Shown: positions 20,573 through 30,483 of the stretch, in pieces
Position numbering within the stretch: the stretch's first letter is position 1
How the letters are laid out: each line of letters starts with the position of its first letter
Assembly: GCA_963422775.4 (NCBI GenBank)
Contig: CAUJSJ030000058.1
Location: 14,656-78,655, forward strand
Source: Pelomonas sp963422775
GTDB taxonomy: Bacteria; Pseudomonadota; Gammaproteobacteria; Burkholderiales; Burkholderiaceae_C
Direction: 5' to 3'
DNA length: 64,000 bases
Position numbers and translations under genes: made by a program
The notes under the pieces: model-generated
Seen by the model: the letters and a program-made list of their open reading frames with translations, nothing else
What the model was told of the DNA's origin: nothing
Database searches by the model: none

Positions 20573-20725
20573 GATGGGCGCGGGGGCCTCGCCTGCAAGG
20601 CGCGGCATGAAAATCGGGGTCTGGATAAGCAACGAGGCCGCCCGGCCTGCGACGAAACACGTCGCTGAGTGGGCAGCCTCGAAGGCTTGGAAGATGGGCG
20701 GCGATAATAACCGATCACCTTTGTT

Positions 20726-20757
20726 TTGAGCCCACCACCATTGGGTTTCTGGCTCAA
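20726..20757. repeat. inverted repeat in the mreB-gatC divergent region
   Basis: TTGAGCC (20726-20732) and GGCTCAA (20751-20757) are perfect arms around an 18-base spacer that itself holds CCCA/TGGG. The repeat lies 24 bases upstream of the gatC start and just upstream of a minus-strand TATTAT -10-like word for mreB. It could be a shared operator or an mRNA leader hairpin. Confidence 0.45.
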
Positions 20758-20780
20758 TCCTTACACCTGAAAACGCACCC

Positions 20781-21076
20781 ATGAGCCTCACCCCCGACGA
20801 CGTGAGCCGCATTGCCAACCTGGCCCGGCTGGAGCTGCAGCCCGCCGAATCCGCCAGCCTGCTCGGCAACCTGAACGACTTCTTCAAGATCGTGGACCAG
20901 ATGAGCGCCGTGGACACGGCCGGCGTCGAGCCGCTGTACACGCCGCTGTCGGCCATCCAGCAGGTTCAGCTGCGCCTGCGTGACGACGTCGTCACCGAGA
21001 CCAACCAGCGCGAACTCAACCAGCGCAGTGCCCCGGCCGTCGAGGACGGCCTCTTCCTCGTTCCCAAGGTCATCGA

Positions 21077-21080
<4 letters not shown>
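20781..21080 (+). CDS. gatC: Asp/Glu-tRNA amidotransferase subunit C
   Basis: The 99-aa subunit wraps around GatA and stabilises the GatCAB complex. GatCAB converts mischarged Glu-tRNA(Gln) or Asp-tRNA(Asn) to the amide form. The sequence has the typical start SLTPDDVSRIANLARLEL, the central MSAVDTAGVEPLYTPL and the C-terminal RSAPAVEDGLFLVPKVIE. Its length is normal. The stop overlaps the gatA start (ATGA), and gatB follows gatA, so the complex is made from one operon divergent from mreB. Confidence 0.97.
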
Positions 21081-22567
<1,487 letters not shown>

Positions 22568-22594
22568 TGACCCCCACGCTCACTTTGTTCGCTG

Positions 22595-22636
22595 CCCCCC
22601 GAGGGGGTGCCAGCCTCCTTGAGGCGGCTCTGCGGA
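22595..22636 (+). repeat. GC-rich palindromic intergenic repeat (copy 2)
   Basis: The core CCCCCCGAGGGGG (22595-22607) is followed by a flank containing GCCAGCCTCC and GGCGGCTCT. It resembles the minus-strand copy at 18421-18462. It lies inside the gatCAB operon between gatA and gatB without a T-tract, so it is unlikely to be a full terminator. Confidence 0.55.
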
Positions 22637-22649
22637 GTCTGATCTGAAC

Positions 22650-24098
22650 ATGCCCACCCCCAAACTCATCCGCGGCTACGAGGTCGTCATCGGCCTCGAG
22701 AACCACGTCCAGCTCTCCACGCAGAGCAAGATCTTCAGCGGCAGCTCCACGGCCTTTGGCGCGGCGCCGAACACGCAGGCCTCGCCGGTGGACCTCGCCC
22801 TGCCCGGCACGCTGCCTGTTTTGAACCGCGCCGCCGTCGAGCGGGCCATCCGCTTCGGCCTGGCGGTGGGGGCCAAGGTGGCGCCGTTGTCCATCTTCGC
22901 GCGCAAGAACTACTTCTACCCCGACCTGCCCAAGGGCTACCAGATCAGCCAGTTCGAGATCCCGGTGGTGCAGGGCGGCTCGGTGGAGTTCTTCGTCGGC
23001 GACGTGAAGCACAAGGTCAACCTGACTCGTGCGCACTTAGAGGAAGACGCGGGCAAGAGCCTGCACGAGGACTATCACGGCCAGTCGGGCATCGACCTGA
23101 ACCGCGCCGGCACGCCGCTGCTGGAGATCGTGTCCGAGCCCGACATGCGCTCGGGCGCCGAGGCCGCCGAGTACGCCAAGACGCTGCACGCGCTGGTGAT
23201 GTGGCTGGGCATCTGCGACGGCAACATGCAGGAAGGCTCGTTCCGCTGCGACGTCAACGTGTCGGTGCGCAAGCCCGGCGAGCCCTATGGCACGCGCCGC
23301 GAGATCAAGAACCTGAACAGCTTCCGCTTCCTCGTCGACGCGGTGAACTACGAAGTCAACTGGCAGATCGACGAGATCGAGGACGGCCGCAAGATCCAGC
23401 AGGCGACCATCCTCTACAACCCGGACACCGGCGAGACCCGCGCGATGCGCAGCAAGGAGGACTCGGCCGACTACCGCTACTTCCCCGACCCCGACCTGCC
23501 GCCGCTGGTGATCGCGCCGGAGTGGGTGGAGCGCGTGAAGGGCGAGATGCCGGAGCTGCCACGCGTGATGGCCGCGCGTTTCGAGAGCGTGGACGGCCTG
23601 CCGGCCTATGACGCGACGATGATGACGCAGAGCCTGGCGACGGCGCGCTACTACGAGGCCGCGAAGGCTGCGGGTGCTCAGCCGAAGCTCGTGGCGAACT
23701 GGGTCATGGGCGAGATCTCGCGCCGACTCAATACCGAGGATCGCGGGATCGATGCGGCGCCAGTTGGCCCCGAACTGTTGGCCAGTCTGATCGCCCGTAT
23801 CGTCGACGGCACGATCTCGAACAACGCAGCGCGGCAGGTGTTCGAGACGCTGTGGAGTGGCGAGGCGGCCGATGTGGACGCCGTCATCGAGTCCAAGGGC
23901 CTCAAGCAAGTCAGCGACACCGGCGCCATCGAAGCCATCCTCGACGAGGTGCTGGCCGCGAACCAGAAGTCGGTGGACGAGTTCCGCGCCGGCAAGGACA
24001 AGGCGTTCAACGCGCTGGTCGGCCAGGCGATGAAGGCGACCAAGGGCAAGGCCAACCCGGCGCTGGTGAACGAGCTGCTGAAGAAGAAGCTCGGATAA
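22650..24098 (+). CDS. gatB: Asp/Glu-tRNA amidotransferase subunit B
   Basis: The 482-aa subunit binds the mischarged tRNA, activates its side-chain carboxylate with ATP and amidates it with ammonia from GatA. The cradle domain starts GYEVVIGLENHVQLSTQSKIFSG and contains ARKNYFYPDLPKGYQISQFE, IDLNRAGTPLLEIVSEPD and EGSFRCDVNVSVR. The C-terminal helical and YqeY-like tail (about 300-482) ends with ATKGKANPALVNELLKKKLG, used for tRNA recognition. It ends 22 bases from the convergent DUF4124 gene. Confidence 0.98.
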   Translation: MPTPKLIRGYEVVIGLENHVQLSTQSKIFSGSSTAFGAAPNTQASPVDLALPGTLPVLNRAAVERAIRFGLAVGAKVAPLSIFARKNYFYPDLPKGYQISQFEIPVVQGGSVEFFVGDVKHKVNLTRAHLEEDAGKSLHEDYHGQSGIDLNRAGTPLLEIVSEPDMRSGAEAAEYAKTLHALVMWLGICDGNMQEGSFRCDVNVSVRKPGEPYGTRREIKNLNSFRFLVDAVNYEVNWQIDEIEDGRKIQQATILYNPDTGETRAMRSKEDSADYRYFPDPDLPPLVIAPEWVERVKGEMPELPRVMAARFESVDGLPAYDATMMTQSLATARYYEAAKAAGAQPKLVANWVMGEISRRLNTEDRGIDAAPVGPELLASLIARIVDGTISNNAARQVFETLWSGEAADVDAVIESKGLKQVSDTGAIEAILDEVLAANQKSVDEFRAGKDKAFNALVGQAMKATKGKANPALVNELLKKKLG

Positions 24099-24120
24099 GA
24101 CCGGCGGCGCCCGGGCGCGA

Positions 24121-24807
24121 TCAGCGCTTGGGCGTCGGGGCCGGTGTCGTCGCCGGCAGTTCGCCCAGTGGTGGCATCGAGCCCGGCGTGGCGCCGGCCC
24201 ACAGCTTCTTCAGCCGCGCGAGCTCGGCGTCGAAGCTCTTGTTGATGCGCACGAGTTCGGACTTCTGGTTCTCGATGAGTGCCTGCTGGGCCTCGATGCT
24301 CGCGTCGTTGGCGTCCAGCGCCTGCTTGAGCTTGGCCGGCAGCGGCCTGCCCTTGTAGAACTCGGCCTCGTCCAGCAGCGGCTTGCGCTCGACGTTCAAA
24401 TCCTTGATGCGGCGCTCCGAGATGCGCGCGGCCTTGTTGGCGTCGTCCAGCGCGGCGTTGCGGGCGCGCTGGTGCGCGGCCTCGTTGGGGTAGCGCAGCA
24501 TCAGCGTGCGGTCGCGGCGGATGGCGTCCTGCTGGGCGATGCGGTCGGCCGCGGCGCGGCGGTCGGCGGCTTCCTTGGCGGCGCGCTCCTCGGGACTGAG
24601 GAAGGGTGGCAACGTCGTGCGCTGCGAGCCGTCGGGGTTGAGCACGCGCTGCTCGCGCGACGTGCATTCGGGAATCGGGCGGTCGCCGGTCAGCTTGCGC
24701 CCATCGGCCGTCGTGCAGGTGTAGATGCCCTTCGCAGGCGTGGTGTCCTGGGCCAGCGCGGTGCTGGCGGCGAGCAGACAGGCAACGACGGGCAGCGCGC
24801 GCTTCAC
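24121..24807 (-). CDS. exported DUF4124 domain protein with coiled coil
   Basis: The 228-aa protein has a clear signal peptide (RALPVVACLLAASTALAQ, cut after Ala). A DUF4124 domain follows (about 25-70) with GIYTCTTADGRKLTGDRPIPECTSREQRV, whose two cysteines probably form a disulfide. A long charged coiled coil (about 75-205) and a Pro-rich tail complete it. DUF4124 function is unknown. The start is uncertain: GTG 24807 gives a normal basic signal start, while TTG 24813 is also in frame; neither has a strong ribosome-binding site. It directly follows pyrE on the minus strand, 6 bases from its stop. Confidence 0.8.
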   Translation of the reverse strand: MKRALPVVACLLAASTALAQDTTPAKGIYTCTTADGRKLTGDRPIPECTSREQRVLNPDGSQRTTLPPFLSPEERAAKEAADRRAAADRIAQQDAIRRDRTLMLRYPNEAAHQRARNAALDDANKAARISERRIKDLNVERKPLLDEAEFYKGRPLPAKLKQALDANDASIEAQQALIENQKSELVRINKSFDAELARLKKLWAGATPGSMPPLGELPATTPAPTPKR

Positions 24808-24813
24808 GGTCAA

Positions 24814-25497
24814 TCAGACCCCGTAACGCTGTCGATAGGCCAGCACGGCCGGGCGGTAGGCGGCCAGCTCGGGCGCGCTGTCGAGAGAGGCGTCCAGATA
24901 GGCCAGCAGGTCGGCCAGGCCGGCGATGGCGACGACAGGCAGACCGTAGCGCTGCTGCACCTGCTGCACGGCGGACTGCGGGCTGTCGACGCCGCCCTCG
25001 GCCGCCTTCTCCTGGCGGTCCAGCGCGATGGACACGCCGCAGGGCGTGGCGCCGGCGGCCTCGATCATCTGGATGGACTCGCGCACCGACGTGCCGGCGG
25101 AGATGACGTCGTCGATGATGAGCACTCTGCCTTTCACCGGCGCGCCGACGAGGGTGCCGCCCTCGCCGTGGTCCTTGGCTTCCTTGCGGTTGTAGGCGAA
25201 GGGCACGTTATGTCCGCGCCGCGCCAGCTCCATGGCCACGGCCGCAGCGAGCGTGATGCCCTTGTAGGCCGGGCCGAAGATCATGTCGAAGGCAAGACCC
25301 GACGCGATCAGGCGCTCCGCGTAGAAGCCGGCGAGGCGGCCGAGCTTGGCGCCGTCGTCGAACAGGCCTGCATTGAAGAAGTAGGGGCTGAGCCGGCCGG
25401 CCTTGGTCTTGAACTCACCGAATCGCAGCACGCCGGCCTCCACAGCGAACGCGACAAAGGACTGGGCGAGGGAATCAACAAGCGGCGCGGTGGGCAT
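24814..25497 (-). CDS. pyrE: orotate phosphoribosyltransferase
   Basis: The 227-aa enzyme joins orotate and PRPP to make orotidine 5'-phosphate in pyrimidine synthesis. Seen are GRLSPYFFNAGLF near the N-terminus, FGPAYKGITLAAA with the phosphate-binding loop, the flexible catalytic loop YNRKEAKDHGEGG and the PRPP signature VLIIDDVISAGTSVRE. ATG 25497 is chosen over an upstream TTG. Upstream lies the strong terminator of the TonB receptor gene, so pyrE has its own promoter in the short gap, which I could not place. Confidence 0.97.
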   Translation of the reverse strand: MPTAPLVDSLAQSFVAFAVEAGVLRFGEFKTKAGRLSPYFFNAGLFDDGAKLGRLAGFYAERLIASGLAFDMIFGPAYKGITLAAAVAMELARRGHNVPFAYNRKEAKDHGEGGTLVGAPVKGRVLIIDDVISAGTSVRESIQMIEAAGATPCGVSIALDRQEKAAEGGVDSPQSAVQQVQQRYGLPVVAIAGLADLLAYLDASLDSAPELAAYRPAVLAYRQRYGV

Positions 25498-25516
25498 GTG
25501 AAAGATTCTAGGGGTC

Positions 25517-25554
25517 AAAAAAACCGGCCCGACCCCTAGAAGGGGCCGGGCCGG
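25517..25554 (-). terminator. intrinsic terminator of the TonB-receptor gene
   Basis: The minus strand has a long stem: CCGGCCC and CCCCT arms pair with AGGGG and GGGCCGG around a TCT loop, followed by seven T. It lies about 105 bases after the receptor stop codon, just upstream of pyrE. It is one of the strongest intrinsic terminators in the window. Confidence 0.9.
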
Positions 25555-25659
25555 CCGGTGCTTTTACCCAGTCGCGGGTCAGGCCCGCACGACGTCTAGT
25601 GCTGAGTCAGGTGAGGACAGCACAGCCCATGAGTAGCTGGTCTGGGCTGTCCCGTACTG

Positions 25660-27981
25660 TCAGAAGCTGGCCTTGAACTGAACGCCGTAGCTGCGCGGCT
25701 CGTTGACGATGCCGGTCAGGTTGTCGAAGTCGATGGCGGCGACGACCTGGCGGTGGTTGGTGATGTTGCGCGAGTACGCAGCGACCTCGTACTTGCCGTT
25801 GGCCCAGCCGTAGCCCACGCGCAGGCCGCCTTCCAGGGCCGACTTGGCCTTGTACTCGACGGCCTCGTACAGGAACATGTTGTATTTGTCCTTGTAGGCC
25901 CAGTCGGTCAGCACGGTCAGTTCACCGTCGCCGATCTCGGTGCTGTATTTCAGCGTCCAGTTCCAGGTGACCTTGGGTGCGCGCGGCAGCGGGTTGCCGT
26001 TGATGCTGACGGTGCCAGCCAGCGGGCCGGCCGGGTCGAGCACCGTGCAACCGGTGTTGGGCGTCAGGGACTGGAAGCCGGCATTGCCGCAGGGCAGCAC
26101 GAAGAGGTTGGCGTCCTTGATCTTCGTGTCGTTGTACGAGAAGCCCAGCGTCGTGCGCCAGTCGCGGGCGATGATGGCCTGCGCGTCCAGTTCGAAGCCC
26201 TGGCCCTCGGCCTTGGCGGCGTTGACCAGGCGGTTCTGGTTGGTCGAACCCGAACCGGCCGTCAGCTGCATGTCCTTCACTCGGTACTTGAACACCGTGC
26301 CGCTGATGCGGGCGGTGTTGTCCAGCAGGTCGGCCTTGAAGCCGGCCTCGACGGACAGCACCTTCTCCGAGTTCGCCACCGAGATGGAATCACCGAACAG
26401 CACGCGGCCCTGGATGGACGGCGCGCGGTAGCCGGTGGCCACGCGGGCGAACAGGCTCGTGGACTTGCTGACGTTGAGGTTCGCGCCGAGGTCCCAGCTC
26501 CAGTTCGTGGACTTGGGGTGGGTGTAGAACGGGCCGATGATGTCGACGTTGACGGCCTTGCCCGGTGTCCAGGTGCGCACGGCGTCGAAGTCCTTCTTGT
26601 CGTCCGTGTAGCGCAGGCCGCCGCGGATCTTCAAGTCAGGCGTGACGGCGTAGTTCACGTTGCCGAAGGCGGCCCAGGACTTGGCCGTCTGGTGCTGCAC
26701 GGCGTAGCCGTTCTGCGGGTCGCCGGCAGCAAAGCTGTCGAAGTTGAAGCTGTCCACCTGCAGCTTCTCGTTGAAGTAGTACAGGCCGGCGATCCACTGC
26801 AGCGGCGCGGTGGTGTTGGACTGCAGGCGGAATTCCTGCGTCGTCTGGCGCAGCGTGGGGATGCCGTCGGCCGTTTGCGCGTCAAAGGGGATGACGGACG
26901 GATAGGGCGTCGTCGAGCCGGACGGGTAGTACTGCGGGCCGTCCGGGATGCCGCAGAAGCGGCAGCCGAAGCCGCCGTCCACGTCGCCGCGGCTGTAGAA
27001 CTTGGCGCGGTCGTGGGCGGTGATGGAGTACAGCGACACGCCGTCGAAGTCCCAGCGCAGGCGTGCACTGACTTCGCTGGACGTCAGCGTCTGCGAGTTG
27101 TAGCCGTCGGTCGGGTAGCTGGCGTCGTCGTAGCCGTCGACGAGGTCGTTCGTGCCGCGCTTGATGATGTTGGCGCGGAAGGTCGTGGCCGTGCCCTTGA
27201 AGTCACGCGCCTGGACCTTGAACAGGCCGGAGAAGTTGCCGTTCTTGTAGGCCGCCTGCACGCGCAGCGCCTTGTCGTTGTAGCCCTCGAGGTCGGCCGT
27301 GGCGTTGGGCAGCGGGTTGTGCACGCGGTTGTCCTGGCGCTGCACGATGCCGGCGACGCGCATCTGCCAGTCGTCATTCAGCGGCACGTTGACGGCGGCT
27401 TCGAGGTTGGCCGAGTTCCAGCGGCCGTAGCTGAAGTTGGCAAAGCCTTCCAGGCGCTTGCCGGGCTTGGCCGAGTCGAACTTCATGACGCCGGCCGGCG
27501 AGTTGCGGCCGAACAGCGTGCCCTGGGGGCCGCGCAGCAGCTCGACCTGTTCCATGTCGAACACCGGGAAGCCCTTGAGCGCGATGCTTTCCTGCACGAC
27601 ATCGTCATAGACCAGGCCCACGGGCTGGGATGCGTTCATGTCGAAGTCGGTGTTGCCCAGGCCGCGCACGTAAAAGCGCGGGAAGGTGCGGCCGTAGTCC
27701 GATTCGATGTTCAGGCTGGGCACGCGGCCCGACAGCGCGCGCACGTCCTGGCCGCTGGCGTTGTAGGCGTCGAGCTGTTCGCCCTTGATCGCCGAGATCG
27801 ACAGCGGCACGTCCTTCAGGTTCTCGGCGCGGCGGCTGCCGGTCACGATGACGGCCTCCAATTGACTCACGTCCTTCTTGGCCTCGGGTGCCGGCGCGGT
27901 CTGCGCCACGGCGGCCTGCATCGGGAAGGCCGCACCCAGCGCTAGCGCGAGCAGGGTCGGGGAAATGCGTTGTTTTGGCAT
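25660..27981 (-). CDS. TonB-dependent outer-membrane receptor
   Basis: The 773-aa protein has a signal peptide (1-26, ending AAVAQ) and a TonB-box-like LEAVIVTGSRR. The plug domain (about 50-165) contains DVPLSISAIKG, YVRGLGN and VELLRGPQGTLFGRNSPAG. A 22-strand barrel ends in the outer-membrane sorting residue Phe (GVQFKASF). It imports a ligand using TonB energy; the ligand cannot be read. An external loop holds a tight Cys pair (FGCRFCG). No sigma/anti-sigma extension is present. A hairpin with T-run lies 40 bases upstream, and a strong terminator follows the gene. Confidence 0.95.
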   Translation of the reverse strand: MPKQRISPTLLALALGAAFPMQAAVAQTAPAPEAKKDVSQLEAVIVTGSRRAENLKDVPLSISAIKGEQLDAYNASGQDVRALSGRVPSLNIESDYGRTFPRFYVRGLGNTDFDMNASQPVGLVYDDVVQESIALKGFPVFDMEQVELLRGPQGTLFGRNSPAGVMKFDSAKPGKRLEGFANFSYGRWNSANLEAAVNVPLNDDWQMRVAGIVQRQDNRVHNPLPNATADLEGYNDKALRVQAAYKNGNFSGLFKVQARDFKGTATTFRANIIKRGTNDLVDGYDDASYPTDGYNSQTLTSSEVSARLRWDFDGVSLYSITAHDRAKFYSRGDVDGGFGCRFCGIPDGPQYYPSGSTTPYPSVIPFDAQTADGIPTLRQTTQEFRLQSNTTAPLQWIAGLYYFNEKLQVDSFNFDSFAAGDPQNGYAVQHQTAKSWAAFGNVNYAVTPDLKIRGGLRYTDDKKDFDAVRTWTPGKAVNVDIIGPFYTHPKSTNWSWDLGANLNVSKSTSLFARVATGYRAPSIQGRVLFGDSISVANSEKVLSVEAGFKADLLDNTARISGTVFKYRVKDMQLTAGSGSTNQNRLVNAAKAEGQGFELDAQAIIARDWRTTLGFSYNDTKIKDANLFVLPCGNAGFQSLTPNTGCTVLDPAGPLAGTVSINGNPLPRAPKVTWNWTLKYSTEIGDGELTVLTDWAYKDKYNMFLYEAVEYKAKSALEGGLRVGYGWANGKYEVAAYSRNITNHRQVVAAIDFDNLTGIVNEPRSYGVQFKASF

Positions 27982-28020
27982 GAGAAATCCTCGGGTTGAC
28001 GGGGGGGAGCACGCGGCGAG

Positions 28021-28043
28021 AAAAAATGGGCGCTTGTGGCGCC
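28021..28043 (-). promoter_or_regulatory. terminator-like hairpin in the leader of the TonB-receptor gene
   Basis: The minus strand has GGCGC, five bases, GCGCC and then CATTTTTT, ending 40 bases upstream of the receptor ATG. It points in the same direction as the receptor gene. No other minus-strand gene lies upstream within reach (xthA is divergent), so it would act on the receptor's own leader. This suggests attenuation, or it may be a fortuitous structure. Confidence 0.4.
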
Positions 28044-28168
28044 TCTGATTCCTACGGGATCGTAAAGATCGCGTGACGTTTTCGTGATGAAAGCGCGCTG
28101 GGGGTGTTGTGCATTTGCTGCACTGCGATACTTCTAGTGGTCAACCCTCTCCCTTCTCCCAAGTTCAG

Positions 28169-28951
28169 ATGCGCTTCATCACCGCCAACCTCAACGGCGT
28201 GCGTTCCGCCGCCAGCAAGGGCTTCTTCGAATGGCTGGACCAGCAGCAGGCCGACGCGGTCGGCGTGCAGGAACTCAAGGCGCAGGCCGATGTCGTGGAG
28301 GCCAAGTTCCGCAGCTGCGACAAGCTCGACGGCCACTTCCACTACGCCGAGAAGAAGGGCTACTCGGGCGTCGGCCTGTACACCAGGGAAGAGCCCAGTG
28401 ACCTGATCACCGGACTGGCCATCCCCGAGTTCGATTGCGAAGGCCGCTGGGTCGAGAAGCGCTTCGACAAGCCGGGGCGCAAGCTCAGTCTCATCAGCGT
28501 CTACTTCCCCAGCGGCACCAGTGGCGAGGAGCGTCAGGCGGTCAAGTACCGCTTCCTCGCGGCCCTGTACCCGCACCTGCTGGCGCTGAAGGCCGAGCGC
28601 GAGTTCATCCTCGTCGCCGATGTCAACATCGCCCACAAGGAAATCGACTTGAAGAACTGGCGCAGCAACCAGAAGAACAGCGGCTTCCTCCCTGAGGAGC
28701 GTGCCTGGCTGACGGGGCTGTTTGACACGGGCGGCGTCGTGGACGTGTTCCGCACGCTCAACGACCGTGCCGAGCAATACACCTGGTGGAGCAATCGCGG
28801 CGCCGCGCGCGCCAACAACGTCGGGTGGCGGCTGGACTACCACCTCGCCACGCCCGGCCTCGCCGCGCTGGCCCGGCGCGAGTCCATCTACACCGCCCAG
28901 ATGTTCAGCGACCACGCGCCGCTGACGATCGACTACGACTTCTCCCTCTGA
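28169..28951 (+). CDS. xthA: exodeoxyribonuclease III (AP endonuclease)
   Basis: The 260-aa enzyme of the EEP fold cuts DNA 5' of abasic sites and degrades 3' ends in base-excision repair. Motifs: TANLNGVRSA (metal Asn), VGVQELKAQ with the metal Glu, YFPSGTSGEERQAVKYRF, DVNIAHKEIDLKN, and the C-terminal GWRLDYHLATP and SDHAPLTIDYDF with the catalytic His. ATG 28169 gives MRFITANLNG, the family start; an upstream in-frame ATG at 28109 adds unrelated residues. It is divergent from the TonB receptor. Confidence 0.96.
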   Translation: MRFITANLNGVRSAASKGFFEWLDQQQADAVGVQELKAQADVVEAKFRSCDKLDGHFHYAEKKGYSGVGLYTREEPSDLITGLAIPEFDCEGRWVEKRFDKPGRKLSLISVYFPSGTSGEERQAVKYRFLAALYPHLLALKAEREFILVADVNIAHKEIDLKNWRSNQKNSGFLPEERAWLTGLFDTGGVVDVFRTLNDRAEQYTWWSNRGAARANNVGWRLDYHLATPGLAALARRESIYTAQMFSDHAPLTIDYDFSL

Positions 28952-29135
28952 GCGGGCGGCCCCAGTAGCGCGGGGTAACGAGCCGCTACGGGGTGGGGGC
29001 ACCTCCTACACCTCATTGGACGCAGGGCCGACGCCGCGCGAGATGACCGCGCCCTAGAGTGGATTCCAGCCGGTGCAAACGCCTGGCCTTGCCGCCCGGC
29101 CCCGCGCCGATCCCCCGTTTTCAAAGGAGTCCCTC

Positions 29136-29516
29136 ATGTCCAACCTGAAGACCGCCACCAGCGCCCTGACCGCCGCCCTCCTCGTGACCGGCATTGGCCT
29201 GGCCGTTGCCCAAACCGACGACCAGCAGCAGCCGGCCGACCCGATGACCGCCGCGACCGCCGCGACGCCCACGATGCCAACCACGATCAGCGAGCAGACG
29301 CCCGCCGACCCGAACGCCGTGCCGCCGGCAGACAACACCGCGCAGATTCAGCAGCAAACGCCGCAGGTCGACCCCGCTGCGCCGTTGCCGAGCACGACGC
29401 CGGGCCAGTCGGCCACGGACAACTCGTACCCGACGCCCGCCACGACGACGACTCCGGCCCCCAGCCCCAGCCCGGCCCCGAGCTACGAGCCCGCACCCCG
29501 CGCCGACCGTAACTGA
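29136..29516 (+). CDS. small exported Pro/Thr/Ala-rich protein
   Basis: The 126-aa protein has a signal peptide (LTAALLVTGIGLAVAQ, cleavage after AVA). The mature chain is built almost wholly of Pro, Thr, Ala, Gln and Ser (for example TTTTPAPSPSPAP) and is probably disordered in the periplasm. No family is recognised. The start has AAAGGAG seven bases upstream, a strong ribosome-binding site. It lies 34 bases upstream of the first L,D-transpeptidase-like gene, so a shared transcript and a wall-related role are possible but unproven. Confidence 0.75.
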   Translation: MSNLKTATSALTAALLVTGIGLAVAQTDDQQQPADPMTAATAATPTMPTTISEQTPADPNAVPPADNTAQIQQQTPQVDPAAPLPSTTPGQSATDNSYPTPATTTTPAPSPSPAPSYEPAPRADRN

Positions 29517-29550
29517 TCGGGCGGGCTGAGCGCTTTCTCCGCCATCCATC

Positions 29551-30393
29551 ATGCGTTTCGGAGCAGGCGCTGATCTCGTCGCCGCCACCCGGCGGCGCGA
29601 CATCCTCAGCGGCCTGGCCCAGGGTGGCGTCATCGCTGCCCTGGTGCTGGCCGTCCTCTTCGGGTTCTTCGGCGACCGGTTCAAGCGCAAGCCGGCACCC
29701 ATCGCTCACGTGGTTGCCGCCACACCCGCGAAGGCACAGCCGCAGCCCCAGTCGGCCGTCATCGAGCGTCGCCTCGATTTCGCAGACGTCCGCTCGCCCC
29801 CGAGCGACGTCACCCGCGTGGCCGCCTGGGCGGTGCGGGAGGCCGACAACGGCGACCGCCCCTTCGCCATCGTCGACAAGCGCCGCGCGCAGGTCTACGT
29901 CTTTGCCGCAGGTGGCCGCCTGCTGGGCACCAGCCCCGTGCTGCTGGGCTACGCGGCGGGCGACCTGTCCGTGGCCGGCATCGGGCAAAAGTCCATCGAA
30001 GAGATCAAGCCCCAGGAGCGCACGACCCCGGCCGGCCGCTTCGTGTCCGAGCCGGGCCGCAACTCGCTGGGCCACGACGTCGTCTGGGTGGACTACGGCG
30101 CCGCGGTGTCCATGCACCGCGTGCGCGCCACCAACCCCAAGGAACGCCGCCTGGAGCGCCTGGCCACGCCGACGCCGGCGGACAACCGCATCAGCTGGGG
30201 TTGCATCAATGTGCCGGTCGACTTCTTCGACCGCACCGTCTGGCCCAACCTCGGCCGGGGTCGCGCCGTGGTCTACGTCCTGCCCGAGTGCCACCCGTTG
30301 ACGGCCTTCTTCCCGGCTGCCGCGCCGCAGCAGCTGCTGGCTCAGGCCCAGGCCCAGGCCGGATCCCGGGCTGGTAACAACGCCAAACCGTGA
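29551..30393 (+). CDS. L,D-transpeptidase-like (YkuD-fold) membrane-anchored protein, paralogue 1
   Basis: The 280-aa protein has one N-terminal membrane anchor (about 23-42) and a periplasmic catalytic domain (about 75-255). It shows the pattern RPFAIVDKRRAQVYVFAAGGRLLG, TPAGRF, a conserved His in VSMHRVR, and RISWGCINVP with the likely nucleophile Cys. L,D-transpeptidases of this fold make 3-3 cross-links or attach lipoproteins to peptidoglycan. The usual HG..S.GC is modified to H..SWGC, with an insert between His and Ser, so activity is inferred. A tandem paralogue follows 90 bases downstream. Confidence 0.8.
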   Translation: MRFGAGADLVAATRRRDILSGLAQGGVIAALVLAVLFGFFGDRFKRKPAPIAHVVAATPAKAQPQPQSAVIERRLDFADVRSPPSDVTRVAAWAVREADNGDRPFAIVDKRRAQVYVFAAGGRLLGTSPVLLGYAAGDLSVAGIGQKSIEEIKPQERTTPAGRFVSEPGRNSLGHDVVWVDYGAAVSMHRVRATNPKERRLERLATPTPADNRISWGCINVPVDFFDRTVWPNLGRGRAVVYVLPECHPLTAFFPAAAPQQLLAQAQAQAGSRAGNNAKP

Positions 30394-30483
30394 ATTCCTG
30401 ATCTGTTGGTTACAAGACCCCCTTCCTAGACTGCCTCGCAAGGCTGGCGCGAAGTTGGCGCCGCCCGTGACAAGGGGCGTCGT

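Noticed and set aside
25753..27945. 730-aa open frame opposite the TonB receptor
   Set aside because: Val/Arg/Gly-rich antisense shadow; the receptor has signal peptide, plug and C-terminal Phe.
28044..28168. Cobalamin riboswitch before the TonB receptor
   Set aside because: Too little space and no B12-box-like consensus; only a simple hairpin with T-run is visible.
28109..28168. Upstream start for exonuclease III
   Set aside because: Adds residues unrelated to the family; MRFITANLNG at 28169 is the conserved start.
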